DNA of 64,000 bases from Deltaproteobacteria bacterium (GTDB lineage: Bacteria > Myxococcota > UBA727 > VGSZ01). The translations under genes were made by a program, and so were the position numbers. How positions within the stretch are numbered: position 1 is the first letter of the stretch; every line of letters begins with the position of its first letter. The notes under the pieces were generated by a model. That model saw only the letters and a list, made by a program, of their open reading frames with translations, made no database searches and was not told the origin of the DNA. Positions 1 through 11,255 of this stretch are shown piece by piece. The stretch covers positions 34,338-98,337 of the forward strand of contig JADZDP010000024.1 in assembly GCA_020850995.1 (NCBI GenBank). Direction: 5' to 3'.

Positions 1-369
1 TTGCCGGCAGCGATCCTGCAAGGTGCGGATGTCGCGCCCCGAGATGTACTCCATCGCCAGGTAGTACTCGTCGCCCACGCGGCCCACGTCGAACACGTGG
101 CAGATGTTGGCGTGGTTGAGCGTCACCACCACGCGCGCCTCGTCGATGAAGCGGGTGACGTACTCGCGGTCTCTGGTCAGCTCGGCGCGCAGCTTCTTGA
201 TGACGCAGTAGCGCTCGAGTCCGGCAATGGCGCCGAACTTCCCGAGGTACACCTCGCCCATGCCACCGCGAGCGAAGCGCTGCAGCAACAAATAGGAGCC
301 GAACGCGCGCGGGAACGCATCGGGATCGTCGTCGGCGAGGTTCTCGACGCTCGGTGATGCCTTGGACAT
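1..369 (-). CDS. Serine/threonine protein kinase, N-terminal part (gene continues beyond the left edge)
   Basis: The first 123 codons of a Hanks-type Ser/Thr kinase are present; the rest lies outside the window. Translation from the ATG at 369 gives a roughly 22-residue lead, then the glycine-rich ATP loop (GGMGEVYLGK, residues 35-44), the ATP-anchoring lysine in VIKK (about 58) and the start of the helix C region and N-lobe strands (EYYLAMEYISGRD). This is the usual layout of soluble kinase domains in myxobacteria. The target is unknown. It is the last visible gene of the minus-strand series starting at valS, separated from the preceding gene by 156 bp, so it may have its own promoter. The catalytic loop cannot be checked here. 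Confidence 0.9.
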   Translation of the reverse strand, partial: MSKASPSVENLADDDPDAFPRAFGSYLLLQRFARGGMGEVYLGKFGAIAGLERYCVIKKLRAELTRDREYVTRFIDEARVVVTLNHANICHVFDVGRVGDEYYLAMEYISGRDIRTLQDRCRQ

Positions 370-525
370 GTGTCCGTTCCGCGAAGCTCCTGCGCAGCCT
401 AGCATTCACCGAGAACGGGCGCGCTCCATCTGCGATCTCCCCAGGGCCCGCCGCCAGGCGGCGGATATCGCGCCCCATGTACGGGCGTGCCGCACAGCGC
501 GTGGCACAGCGGCACCGCGGGGCGC

Positions 526-1575
526 TCACCCGAGCGAGCGGCGCACCAGGGCGTCGAGCTCCTGCCGCCGGCGCGCCACCGCGCGTGCCAGCGCCCACTG
601 GCCGCGCGCGCGCAGCAGGTTGTGCTCGCCGCGCCCAGGGAAGCGCCGCTCGTCCCAGCCGAAATAGCTCTCGTTGAGCGCGTCGGCGCAGAAGCGCGCG
701 GCCAGCTCGACGCAGATGGTGTGCAGACCATCCACCAGGTGTTGGGCCTCGAGCGCGCTGGGCCGACCGCCGCCGGCGGCGTAGCCCTCCACCGTCGCCG
801 CGAAGATGCTCACGTCGACGTCGGCGTCGTCGACGTCTTCGCCGCGCGGGTTGCACCACGAGCGCAGCGCGTCGCCCATCTCGAAGGGCCAGCGCATCGT
901 GCCGAGCGTGTCGAGGTCCACCAGGCACAGCGCGCGTGCGTCGTCGCGCGCGAACAGCACGTTCGAGATCTTGAGGTCGCCGTGGCAGTTGCAGAGCGGC
1001 AGGGCGGTGAGCGCGGGCAGCGCGGCGCCCGCCTCGAGGATCTGCGCCCCCAGCGCCGAGGCGTCGGCCCAGAGCCGGTGCGCGCCGTGGCGCTCGAGCG
1101 CGTCATCGAGGGCGAACAGGTGCTGGTCGGTGTCGTGCACGCCCGCGCGCACGTGGCGGTACTGCCAGTCGAGGTCGACGAGGGCGGCGTGAAAGCGCGC
1201 GACCAGCGCGGCGGCCGCGTGGGCGCGCTCGGTGGCCGGCGTCGGCGGCGCGTCGATGCGATCGAACGAGACCCCATCGACGAACGACAGCGCACGCCAG
1301 GGGCGCCCGCTCTCCGGGTCGTCGACGAAGAGCGCGCCGTCGTCGGTGCGCAGCACGCGCGGCGTCACCATGCCCTTGTGCACCAGGTGGCTCGTGACGG
1401 CGTCGATGTCGTCATTGACGGAGCCAGCGAACACCGGGTGCAGGCGCTGGAACACCGCGCGCTCGGCGCCGCTGTCGACGAGGAAGGTCTTGTTGATCAG
1501 GCCGGTGCCGAAGGGCGCGGGCGTGGCGTGCGCGAAGCGCGCCCAGCGCGCCAGCACCGTGGACGGGATGCTCAT
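526..1575 (-). CDS. APH-fold small-molecule kinase, similar to N-acetylhexosamine 1-kinase (NahK-like)
   Basis: A 349-residue phosphotransferase of the aminoglycoside-phosphotransferase/choline-kinase fold. The catalytic loop is clear (HGDLKISNVLF from His198, with Asp200 the probable base), followed by a metal-binding LVDLDTLG segment about 20 residues later. The N-terminus (FGTGLINKTF) resembles the nucleotide loop of NahK/homoserine-kinase-like enzymes. The substrate is probably a sugar or amino sugar rather than an antibiotic, but this is inference from the motif style. The ATG at 1575 was chosen because it overlaps the upstream stop as ATGA (positions 1572-1575), implying translational coupling to the gene before it. 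A longer reading upstream would run into the neighbouring gene. Confidence 0.8.
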   Translation of the reverse strand: MSIPSTVLARWARFAHATPAPFGTGLINKTFLVDSGAERAVFQRLHPVFAGSVNDDIDAVTSHLVHKGMVTPRVLRTDDGALFVDDPESGRPWRALSFVDGVSFDRIDAPPTPATERAHAAAALVARFHAALVDLDWQYRHVRAGVHDTDQHLFALDDALERHGAHRLWADASALGAQILEAGAALPALTALPLCNCHGDLKISNVLFARDDARALCLVDLDTLGTMRWPFEMGDALRSWCNPRGEDVDDADVDVSIFAATVEGYAAGGGRPSALEAQHLVDGLHTICVELAARFCADALNESYFGWDERRFPGRGEHNLLRARGQWALARAVARRRQELDALVRRSLG

Positions 1576-2657
1576 CGAGGTGCCGCTCCTGCGCGATGGC
1601 GGTTGAGCTCTTGCCACAGGTCGACGGACGCGTTGAAGAGCGCCGGCAGGTCACTGACGCCGAGGGCGCTCCGCCGCAGCACCATACGGTCGGCGCTCAC
1701 CTCGACGCGGGGCGCGGTTCTGGCCATCACGCGCAAGGGGGCGAGCAGCGCGGGCCTCGCCACGGGCGAGCCCCTGACGAGGAGCGCGCCGTCGATGACG
1801 TCGTCGCCGAGGGTGGTGTACCACAGGCTGAATCCATCCCGTCGATCGACGCTGAAGCGCTCTGCGCCCGGCACCAGCGGCGCGTCGAAGCTCAGCATGG
1901 CAGAGACCATGCGCGGCAAGAGCGGCAGGTCGACCACCGCGCGCGCCTCGCCAACGAGGCCGAGCGGATCGGGGAAGCGCGCCTCCACGGTGTCGCGCAC
2001 GCGCTCCGCGTCGCCGCCATAGGCACCGGCGAGCTGGTCGAGCACCTGCTGGAACGCGTGCGGCAGCTGCGACGGTGGCACCTCGAACGCGTCCACCGGG
2101 TCTGCGTTGAGCGCTGGCAGCAAGCGGGCGGCCAGCGCGAACAAGCTCCGCAACTGCGCGGGGTCGTCGAGCTCCCGATCCACGATGCACTCGAGCACAT
2201 CGAGCTGCGCGCCCTCGCCGGCGTCGGCGCCCTCGCTGTCGCTCACCTGCACCATCAGCCGCGGCACCTCATGCAAGGCCGCGCGCAGCGCCGGGTCTGC
2301 GAGGATGGCGCGCAGCCGGTCGCCATCGTTGCCATCGACGATCCACTGCTCTCCAAGCCCAACCGTTGCGGCGTCGAGGCGCTGGCGATCGAGCGCGAGG
2401 CCGAGCACTGCGGGCAGATCGCGATGCCGAATCCGGAAGCGGAAGCGCCGCGGATTGACGAAGGCTGCGCGCAGACTGGTGCACACGAGGGCGCTGTACC
2501 TGGCTCCGGGCGCGAGCCCGCTGTCGAGGGTCAGGTCGTAGCCGCCCAGGCGCAGCTCGAGGCGCCCCGCCGGGTCCCACACGCCGCCGAGCTCCTCGGC
2601 CAGCTCACGCCACACAGCGTGGCGCGAGCGGCCGGTGTTCGCGCCGTCGCTGTTCAT
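1572..2657 (-). CDS. Uncharacterised protein, paralogue B of a tandem pair
   Basis: A 361-residue soluble protein with no signal peptide or membrane helix, from a family I do not recognise. It is clearly paralogous to the next gene upstream (2680-3777). Shared landmarks in the same order are LGGYDLTLD, FVNPRRFRF, ADPALRA, ALNAD plus EVPPSQLP, GGDAERVRDTVEAR, DPLGL, the RPA-LAPLRVMA block and the C-terminal DLWQEL. The mixed alternating pattern suggests an alpha/beta enzyme or ligand-binding fold with no obvious catalytic motif. It starts 22 bp after paralogue A and overlaps the downstream kinase by 4 bp, so the set reads as one operon with valS. The ATG at 2657 is the first consistent with the start of homology to the paralogue. 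Confidence 0.7.
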   Translation of the reverse strand: MNSDGANTGRSRHAVWRELAEELGGVWDPAGRLELRLGGYDLTLDSGLAPGARYSALVCTSLRAAFVNPRRFRFRIRHRDLPAVLGLALDRQRLDAATVGLGEQWIVDGNDGDRLRAILADPALRAALHEVPRLMVQVSDSEGADAGEGAQLDVLECIVDRELDDPAQLRSLFALAARLLPALNADPVDAFEVPPSQLPHAFQQVLDQLAGAYGGDAERVRDTVEARFPDPLGLVGEARAVVDLPLLPRMVSAMLSFDAPLVPGAERFSVDRRDGFSLWYTTLGDDVIDGALLVRGSPVARPALLAPLRVMARTAPRVEVSADRMVLRRSALGVSDLPALFNASVDLWQELNRHRAGAAPR

Positions 2658-2679
2658 GGAAGCGCCCCCTGCTGCCCGG

Positions 2680-3777
2680 TCATCGCTCGCCCTCGCCCGC
2701 GCGCATGCGCGTGAGCTCCTGCCACAGGTCGAGCGCCGCACCCAAGAGCGCCGGCGCGCGATCGGCGGCGAGCTCGTGCGCGCTCACGAGGAGCTGCTCG
2801 CCCTCCACCACCACCGTCGGCTGCGCATCGGCCATGGCCCGCAGCGGCCGCAGGATGGCCGGCCGGTTGAAGCCGGTGCCGCGCAGCGCGAGCTTGTCGT
2901 CGATGTGCTCGTCGCCCGTCTTCAGCGCACCGAGCGCGATGGCGCCGCGCTTCTCGGCGCGGAAGGCCTCGGGCCCCGGCGGCAACGCCGCCTCGAAGTT
3001 GAAGTGCGAGGCCAGCGCGGGCAGACGCGGGATCTGGACCACGCAACGCGCGCCGCCCGCCAGGCCGAGCGGGTTCGGCAGGCGCGCCTCCACGCTGTCC
3101 TGCACGCGCTCGGCGTCGCCGCCGAGGGACTCGGCCACGGCGTCGATCGCCGCCAGGAACACCGCAGGGAGCTCCGCCGGCGGCACCTCGAGGAAGCTCA
3201 CCTTGTCGGCGTTGAGCGCGCGCAAGAGCACGGCGAAGAGCGAGAACAGCCCCTGCAGGCGCTGCACGTCCTTGATGATGCCCGCCTCGATGAACTCGAG
3301 GATGTCCACGCTCTCGCCGTAGCTGGTGCCGAACAACCCCTCGTTGTCCACCACCTGCACCTTGATGCGCGGCTGGGCGGCGATCATGGCGCGCAGGGCC
3401 GGGTCGGCCAACAGCGCGCGCACGCGCGTTTCGTCGTTTCCCTGAATGACGAAGTCGCGATCGAAGTCGGGCACCCCGATCTCGAGGTCTTGCTTGCCAA
3501 GGGCCTTGGCGATCCCCGTGAACATCGACGCGCGGTGCACACAGAACTGGAAGCGCCGCGGGTTGATGAAGCGCGCGCGCAGCCTCGTGTAGGTCTGCGT
3601 GCTGTTGCCGGTGGACACGGTGTAGTTGTCTAGCACCAGGTCGTAGCCGCCCAGGCGCGCGCGCACGGCGCTGCCCTTGAGCAGCCCCGGGGGCTCGAAG
3701 CTGGTGCCAAGCTCCGCCGCCAGGCGCCCCCACGCCTCACGCTGGCTCTCGCCGAAGAGCTGCGTCCACAGGCTCAT
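2680..3777 (-). CDS. Uncharacterised protein, paralogue A of a tandem pair
   Basis: A 365-residue soluble protein paralogous to 1572-2657. The conserved spine includes LGGYDLVLD, FINPRRFQF, ADPALRAMI, ALNADKVSFLEVPP, GGDAERVQDSVEAR, NPLGLAGGARC, RPAILRPLRAMA and DLWQELTRMRAG. No known domain is recognisable, and there are no transmembrane segments or signal peptide. The ATG at 3777 begins four bases after the valS stop, so it is almost certainly co-transcribed with valS. That position behind an aminoacyl-tRNA synthetase says nothing specific about function. The presence of two diverged copies (my impression is roughly one third identical) suggests heterodimerisation or subfunctionalisation, but this is only inference. 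Confidence 0.7.
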   Translation of the reverse strand: MSLWTQLFGESQREAWGRLAAELGTSFEPPGLLKGSAVRARLGGYDLVLDNYTVSTGNSTQTYTRLRARFINPRRFQFCVHRASMFTGIAKALGKQDLEIGVPDFDRDFVIQGNDETRVRALLADPALRAMIAAQPRIKVQVVDNEGLFGTSYGESVDILEFIEAGIIKDVQRLQGLFSLFAVLLRALNADKVSFLEVPPAELPAVFLAAIDAVAESLGGDAERVQDSVEARLPNPLGLAGGARCVVQIPRLPALASHFNFEAALPPGPEAFRAEKRGAIALGALKTGDEHIDDKLALRGTGFNRPAILRPLRAMADAQPTVVVEGEQLLVSAHELAADRAPALLGAALDLWQELTRMRAGEGER

Positions 3778-3781
3778 GTGT

Positions 3782-6805
<3,024 letters not shown>

Positions 6806-6841
6806 CGCGGTCCTCGTCGGCGCATCGCTACCAGACGGCCA

Positions 6842-6860
6842 GGGCCCCCGGAAGGGGCCC
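6842..6860. promoter_or_regulatory. GC-rich inverted repeat in the valS-nadC divergent spacer
   Basis: A perfect 7-bp stem (GGGCCCC at 6842-6848, GGGGCCC at 6854-6860) with a 5-nt loop lies in the 108-bp spacer between the divergent starts of valS (6805) and nadC (6914). On the valS side it would fall in the 5' leader. It could be an operator or a leader hairpin. No T-box elements are seen. Confidence 0.3.
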
Positions 6861-6913
6861 GCGGCTCGCCAGCGGCCGTCGATCCCGCGAGGGGCGGCGT
6901 GGTAGCTACTCGC

Positions 6914-7774
6914 ATGGACCCGCTGCTGGACCGCCTGATCGACCTCGCGCTCGAAGAGGACCTGGGCGCCGCCGGCGACGTCACCACGCGCGCTACCGTG
7001 CCGGCTGACGCGCGCGCCGAGGGGTTGGTGCGCGCCAAAGAGCCCCTGGTGGTGGCCGGGGTCGACGCGCTCATCCGCGTGTTCGCCCGCGTCGACCCCG
7101 CGGTGACGGTGAGCGTGTGCGAGCGCGACGGGGCGCGCGTTTCCGCCGGCGCCGTGGTGGCGCGCGTCAGCGGCCGCGCCCACAGCCTGCTGGTCGGCGA
7201 GCGCCCGGCGCTCAACTTCCTCATGCGCCTCTCGGGCATCGCCACCCAAGCCGCGCGCTTCGCCGCCGCGGTGCACGGCACCCGCGCCCGCGTCGTCGAC
7301 ACGCGCAAGACCACGCCGGGCTGGCGCGCGCTCGAGAAGGCCGCGGTGCGCGCCGGCGGCTGCGCCAACCACCGCTGCGGCCTGTTCGACGGCGTGCTCA
7401 TCAAAGACAACCACATCGAGGCCGCCGGCGGCATCGCCGCCGCGGTGGCGGGCGCGCGCGCCGCAGCGCACCACCTGCTCGTCATCGAGGTGGAGGCGAG
7501 CACGCAGGCGCAGGTGGAGCAGTGCCTGGCCCTCGGCGTGGGCGCCATCCTCCTCGACAACATGGACGACGCCGCGCTGGCGCGCGCGGTCAGCGCCGTG
7601 CGCGCCCACGAGCAGCGCAGCGGTGCCCGCGTTGTGCTGGAGGCGAGCGGCAACATGAGCCTCGAGCGCCTGCCCGCGGTCGCCGCCACCGGCGTCGATC
7701 TGATCTCCATGGGCGCGCTCACGCACCAGGCGCGCTCGGTGGACCTGTCGATGAAGCTGACGCTGGCACAGTGA
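6914..7774 (+). CDS. nadC: Nicotinate-nucleotide pyrophosphorylase (quinolinate phosphoribosyltransferase)
   Basis: A 286-residue NadC of normal length, converting quinolinate and PRPP to nicotinate mononucleotide in de novo NAD synthesis. Diagnostic segments are ERPALNFLMRLSGIAT, the substrate-binding DTRKTTPGWRALEKAAV, GGCANHRCGLFDGVLIKDN, the glutamate-containing EVEAS, and ASGNMS toward the C-terminus. The ATG at 6914 has no Shine-Dalgarno sequence. Instead a TAGCTA box (6903-6908) lies 5 nt upstream, suggesting a leaderless transcript. The stop overlaps the birA start as TGATG, so the two cofactor genes are translationally coupled. Confidence 0.96.
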   Translation: MDPLLDRLIDLALEEDLGAAGDVTTRATVPADARAEGLVRAKEPLVVAGVDALIRVFARVDPAVTVSVCERDGARVSAGAVVARVSGRAHSLLVGERPALNFLMRLSGIATQAARFAAAVHGTRARVVDTRKTTPGWRALEKAAVRAGGCANHRCGLFDGVLIKDNHIEAAGGIAAAVAGARAAAHHLLVIEVEASTQAQVEQCLALGVGAILLDNMDDAALARAVSAVRAHEQRSGARVVLEASGNMSLERLPAVAATGVDLISMGALTHQARSVDLSMKLTLAQ

Positions 7775-8526
7775 TGCCCGACCTCGTGCGCCTCGACGAG
7801 GTCGACTCGACCCAGCGCGTGGCGCGCGCGCTCATCGCCGAGGGCGCCGCGCACGGCACCTTGGTGGTGGCGCGCCGCCAACGCGCGGGGCGCGGGCGCC
7901 TGCAGCGCGCCTGGCACAGCGACGAGGGCGGGCTGTGGCTCTCGATGGTGGTGAAGGGCGCCGTGCCCGCGCCCAACGCGCCACGCCTCACGCTCGGCGC
8001 CGCCGTGCTGGCGCTCGAGGCGCTCGACGCGCTCGGCGCGCGCGCGGCCCTCAAGTGGCCGAACGACCTGGTGCTGGCGCACCCCACGCCAGTGGCGCGC
8101 CTGGGCCCCTGGCGCAAACTCGGCGGGCTCTTGCTCGAGGGCGTGGTGCTCGACGGCGCCGTGGTGCGCGCTGCCGTGCTCGGCATGGGCATCAACGTGC
8201 GCGCGCCCCAGGGCGGCTTCCCCGCCGACCTCACCGACCTTGCCACCTCGCTCGAGCAGGGCGGCGTCGACGTCAGCGTCGACCAGGTGCTGGCTGCGCT
8301 CGCGCCGCTCTTACGCATGCGGCTGCTCGACGCGCTCGATGAGCACGCGTTCGGCGCCATGCTCGCCACCGCGCGCGCGCGCTCGGCCACGCTCGGCATG
8401 CGCGTGGAGGTCGACGGTGTCACCGGGCGCGCCGAGTCCTTGGCCGACGACGGCGCGCTGTGCATCCGCGACGAGGGCGGCGCGCTGCACACCGTGCGCG
8501 CCGGCGACGTGCAGTGTATGGTGTGA
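7774..8526 (+). CDS. birA: Biotin--[acetyl-CoA-carboxylase] ligase, class I (no HTH domain)
   Basis: A 250-residue enzyme that activates biotin to biotinyl-AMP and transfers it to the carboxyl-carrier protein. The BirA/LplA catalytic core is visible: EVDSTQ near the N-terminus, the biotin loop RAGRGR, then KWPNDL, the catalytic-lysine region KLGGLLLE and GMGINV. A short C-terminal SH3-like barrel follows (GVTGRAESLADDGALCI). The N-terminal DNA-binding domain of bifunctional BirA is absent, so it should not act as the biotin-operon repressor. The start overlaps the nadC stop by one base (TGATG). Confidence 0.95.
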   Translation: MPDLVRLDEVDSTQRVARALIAEGAAHGTLVVARRQRAGRGRLQRAWHSDEGGLWLSMVVKGAVPAPNAPRLTLGAAVLALEALDALGARAALKWPNDLVLAHPTPVARLGPWRKLGGLLLEGVVLDGAVVRAAVLGMGINVRAPQGGFPADLTDLATSLEQGGVDVSVDQVLAALAPLLRMRLLDALDEHAFGAMLATARARSATLGMRVEVDGVTGRAESLADDGALCIRDEGGALHTVRAGDVQCMV

Positions 8527-8528
8527 GC

Positions 8529-9170
8529 ATGCGGCCCTCGCTGTTTTTCCTCGTCGCGCTCGCCGCGCTCTGTGCGCTCCCTGTGGCTGCGCAAGACGAC
8601 CTGAACCTGCTCCTGTTCGGCAACAAGCCCAAGCCCTTCATCGAGCCGTCGGGCTTCTACGCCGTGATCTTGCCCTCGGGCTTCGACTGCGACGCCAAGG
8701 TGCCGCGCCATGTGCAGTGCACCAGCAACCGCGGCACCAACGCGATGTTGACCCTCGACGTGCTCGACGTGCCCGTGTCGGCCACCTCCGACATCGCCAT
8801 GCTGAACCAGATGGATCGCTTCAAGCAGAAGCCGCACTTCAAGAAGATCTCCGAGGGGCGCACCAAGCTCGACGGCTCGCCGGCCATCACCGTGGCGTTC
8901 CAATACGATTACCTCGGTAACGTCGAGTACACCGTGGGCGTGCAGCAGCTCATCATGGTGCGCGGCGGCAAGCTCTACCTCATCCACCTCGAAACACCGC
9001 TCACCTCCTTCGGCGCGCACAAGGCCGATCTCGAGCAGGTCTATCGCTCGTTCAAGCCCGCGCGCCTCGACGCCAGCGGTAACCCCATCCTCGACGACCT
9101 GCGCCCGGTGGCGCCTAGGAAGGACGGTTCCTCCGCCGACATCGAGCGCGCGCTCAAGGGCGGGTTCTGA
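8529..9170 (+). CDS. Secreted protein of unknown function
   Basis: A 213-residue protein with a clean Sec signal peptide (MRPSLFFLVALAALCALPVAAQ, cleavage likely after the Ala-Ala). The mature part has alternating strands (GFYAVILPSGFDCDAK, NAMLTLDVLDVP, PAITVAFQYDYLG, QQLIMVRGGKLYLIHLETP) ending in a helix with a YRSF motif. The layout resembles PsbP/DUF1795-like single-domain periplasmic proteins, but I cannot assign a family. Its ATG lies 2 nt after the birA stop, so it is probably in the nadC-birA transcript, although the functional link looks incidental. Confidence 0.75.
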   Translation: MRPSLFFLVALAALCALPVAAQDDLNLLLFGNKPKPFIEPSGFYAVILPSGFDCDAKVPRHVQCTSNRGTNAMLTLDVLDVPVSATSDIAMLNQMDRFKQKPHFKKISEGRTKLDGSPAITVAFQYDYLGNVEYTVGVQQLIMVRGGKLYLIHLETPLTSFGAHKADLEQVYRSFKPARLDASGNPILDDLRPVAPRKDGSSADIERALKGGF

Positions 9171-9187
9171 CGCGAGCGCGAGTGCGC

Positions 9188-9206
9188 CCCGGGTAGACGA
9201 CCCGGC
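9188..9206. other. Short hairpin between the secreted-protein gene and the next gene
   Basis: CCGGGT (9189-9194) pairs with ACCCGG (9200-9205) across a 5-nt loop in the 59-bp gap before 9230. No T-run follows, so it is not a canonical terminator. It could be a processing or pausing site, or chance in GC-rich DNA. Confidence 0.25.
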
Positions 9207-9229
9207 GCCGGACGTGCGAGGAACGCATC

Positions 9230-11188
9230 GTGGCGCAGCCCATCGCGACCCCCGAGACCACCAACCCGCCCAAGAAGGCACCGGCGGCGCGACGCCACCT
9301 GGTGCTCCTGCTGATCACGGTGTTCACCACCTTGGTGGGCGGCTTGCTCACCGCCGTGGCCGTGGGCGCGCTCTTGAGCTTCTTGCCGGCGCTCATCGGC
9401 GTCATCCTCGGCCTTTTGCCCGCCTTCGTGCTGCCGATCTTCCTGACCCTGCGCGCCGATCTGGCGTTCAAGCGGCGCAACGTCCCCGTGCTGGTGCGCC
9501 GCTTGGCGATGCTGTTCTTGATCGGCGCATGCCAGCTCGCCGTGTTCGGCGCCGTGCTCACCTGGAGCAGCCGCACCACGGCGCACCTCGCCGCCACCGC
9601 CGCCCAGACGCTCGAGGTGGTGGGCGGCGTGCCGGTGCTCTCGGGCATCTTGAAGAAGCACGCGGCCGCGGGCGGCGTGCTGCTGACGGACCGTCCACCG
9701 CGCCCAGCCGTGGGGCCCGACGGCGGCGTCCTGCGCGGCCCCGACGGCGGCGTGCTCGCGGCCGACGGCGGCTACCTCGCGGAACATCCCGACGCGGGCC
9801 CCCTGGCCATCGACGGCGGCGTGGCTGCGCGCGCCGACGCCGGCAGCGCCGCGCCCGCGCCGCCCACGCCCACGCTCAGCCCTGCCGCGCCCACGCCCAA
9901 GGCGGGCGCCGCGCTCTCGCTGCGCGGCCCCGGCAAGGCGGTGCGCACGGCCTGCGCCGCCGTCGGCACCAAGAACGGCGACACCGTGCTCGCCATCGCC
10001 ACCGTGCAGGGTGGCGGCGCCGTCACCTGGCGCACCGTCGACGTGGGCGCGCTCGACAAGCTCGGCCCGCCCACCTTGGTGGAGTGCGCCGACGACGGCA
10101 CCGCCGCCGCCATCCTCGGCGGCACCAACCTGGTGCTGGCGCGCCCCGGCCGCGCCGGCCTCGAGACCATCAAGGCGCTGGCCCCCGGCGCCAAGCTCGC
10201 CGGTGGCGAGGTGCAGGCCGTGCGCGACGTCGCCGTGGGCCCCGGCGGGCTCTTGCTCGCCGTGGTCGACCTCACCCGCGCCACCGACGGCGGCACCTCC
10301 GTGGCCCACGCGCTCGTCGTCATGGGCGCCAAGAGCGCGCTCACGGTGCTGCGCGCCAGCGGCGACGCCGTGCCCGGCGGCGAGGCCGGCGACGTGGCCC
10401 ACGACTTCGCGCTCAAGCGCCCCGGCGGCGGCACCGGCGCGCTCGTCGTCGAGAGCTACCTGCAGGGCGGCACCGACAAGGGCGTGCGCATCTCGGGCGA
10501 GGAGTACGCGCTCAACCCGCAGCGCCTGCTCTCGCTGCGCTTGGACTCGCCCAAGGCCATGACCGAGCTCGCCGGCACCGGCGCCGAGCCCTCCGGCATC
10601 GACGGCGTGCACCTGCAGGCCTTCGGCGACGCCGTGCTCTTGCCCGACGGCCGCGTGCTCGTCGACGCCAACTTCGTCGAGAAGGGGCCCGATGGCTGGC
10701 TGTTCTCGGCGCGCCCCGCGGGCGGCATCGCCGCCCTCGCCCCCGCGCTGCGCGCCGGTGGCGCCGCCTGGAGCGCGCAGGCGCCGCGCGCGCAGCACCT
10801 CGACGCCGACCTCGGCGGCACGGCGCTGTTCCGTCGCAGCGACGGTGCCGTGGCGCTGTTCACCATCGACAAGCCCGAGCAGATGAGCGCCGGCCTGCTC
10901 GGCGCCGAGGCGCTCAGCGGCGCCGGCGTGGTGCGCGGCCAGGTCACCGCCGTCGACGTGCCGCTCTTGGCGCGCGGCGGCGGCTGGGTGCTCGCCAGCG
11001 CGAAGCTGCAAGACGCCACGGGCGCGCGCGACGCGCTGCTGTTGGCGTCGCTCGAGGACCTGGCCAACGGCAAGGCGGAGGTGCTGGTGGCGGTGGGCGA
11101 TCCCCTGCCCGGCGCCGTCGGCACGCCGCGCGTGGTGCAATCGATCCGCCTCGGCAAGGGGCGCGACGAGCTGCTCTGGCAACGCTGA
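9230..11188 (+). CDS. Membrane-anchored protein of unknown function with Asp-Gly-rich linker
   Basis: A 652-residue protein. After a short cytoplasmic Pro/Lys-rich start there are about three hydrophobic helices (around 22-45, 46-66 and 82-105). A low-complexity linker follows (about 150-215) with repeated D-G-G units (GPDGGVLRGPDGGVL), then a 430-residue extracytoplasmic domain with repeating strand blocks (TVLAIATVQGGG, LLLAVVDLT, ALVVESYLQGG, GWVLASAKL), possibly a beta-propeller. Homologues are not recognised. The GTG start at 9230 is supported by GAGGAA at 9218-9223, 6 nt upstream. The Asp/Gly repeats could bind calcium, which is inference only. Confidence 0.7.
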   Translation: MAQPIATPETTNPPKKAPAARRHLVLLLITVFTTLVGGLLTAVAVGALLSFLPALIGVILGLLPAFVLPIFLTLRADLAFKRRNVPVLVRRLAMLFLIGACQLAVFGAVLTWSSRTTAHLAATAAQTLEVVGGVPVLSGILKKHAAAGGVLLTDRPPRPAVGPDGGVLRGPDGGVLAADGGYLAEHPDAGPLAIDGGVAARADAGSAAPAPPTPTLSPAAPTPKAGAALSLRGPGKAVRTACAAVGTKNGDTVLAIATVQGGGAVTWRTVDVGALDKLGPPTLVECADDGTAAAILGGTNLVLARPGRAGLETIKALAPGAKLAGGEVQAVRDVAVGPGGLLLAVVDLTRATDGGTSVAHALVVMGAKSALTVLRASGDAVPGGEAGDVAHDFALKRPGGGTGALVVESYLQGGTDKGVRISGEEYALNPQRLLSLRLDSPKAMTELAGTGAEPSGIDGVHLQAFGDAVLLPDGRVLVDANFVEKGPDGWLFSARPAGGIAALAPALRAGGAAWSAQAPRAQHLDADLGGTALFRRSDGAVALFTIDKPEQMSAGLLGAEALSGAGVVRGQVTAVDVPLLARGGGWVLASAKLQDATGARDALLLASLEDLANGKAEVLVAVGDPLPGAVGTPRVVQSIRLGKGRDELLWQR

Positions 11189-11255
11189 CGGCAAGGCGAC
11201 GAGGTCGGTGGTGGGCGGGCGCCCCGCGAGCGCCGGGAGGTGTGCGGGCGACCCC

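Noticed and set aside
487..2022. A 511-codon plus-strand open frame near the left end
   Set aside because: It is antisense to two minus-strand genes with recognisable motifs and conserved paralogy.
6806..6913. T-box riboswitch upstream of valS
   Set aside because: Only a short GC hairpin is present; no specifier loop or T-box sequence was found, and T-boxes are rare outside Gram-positives.
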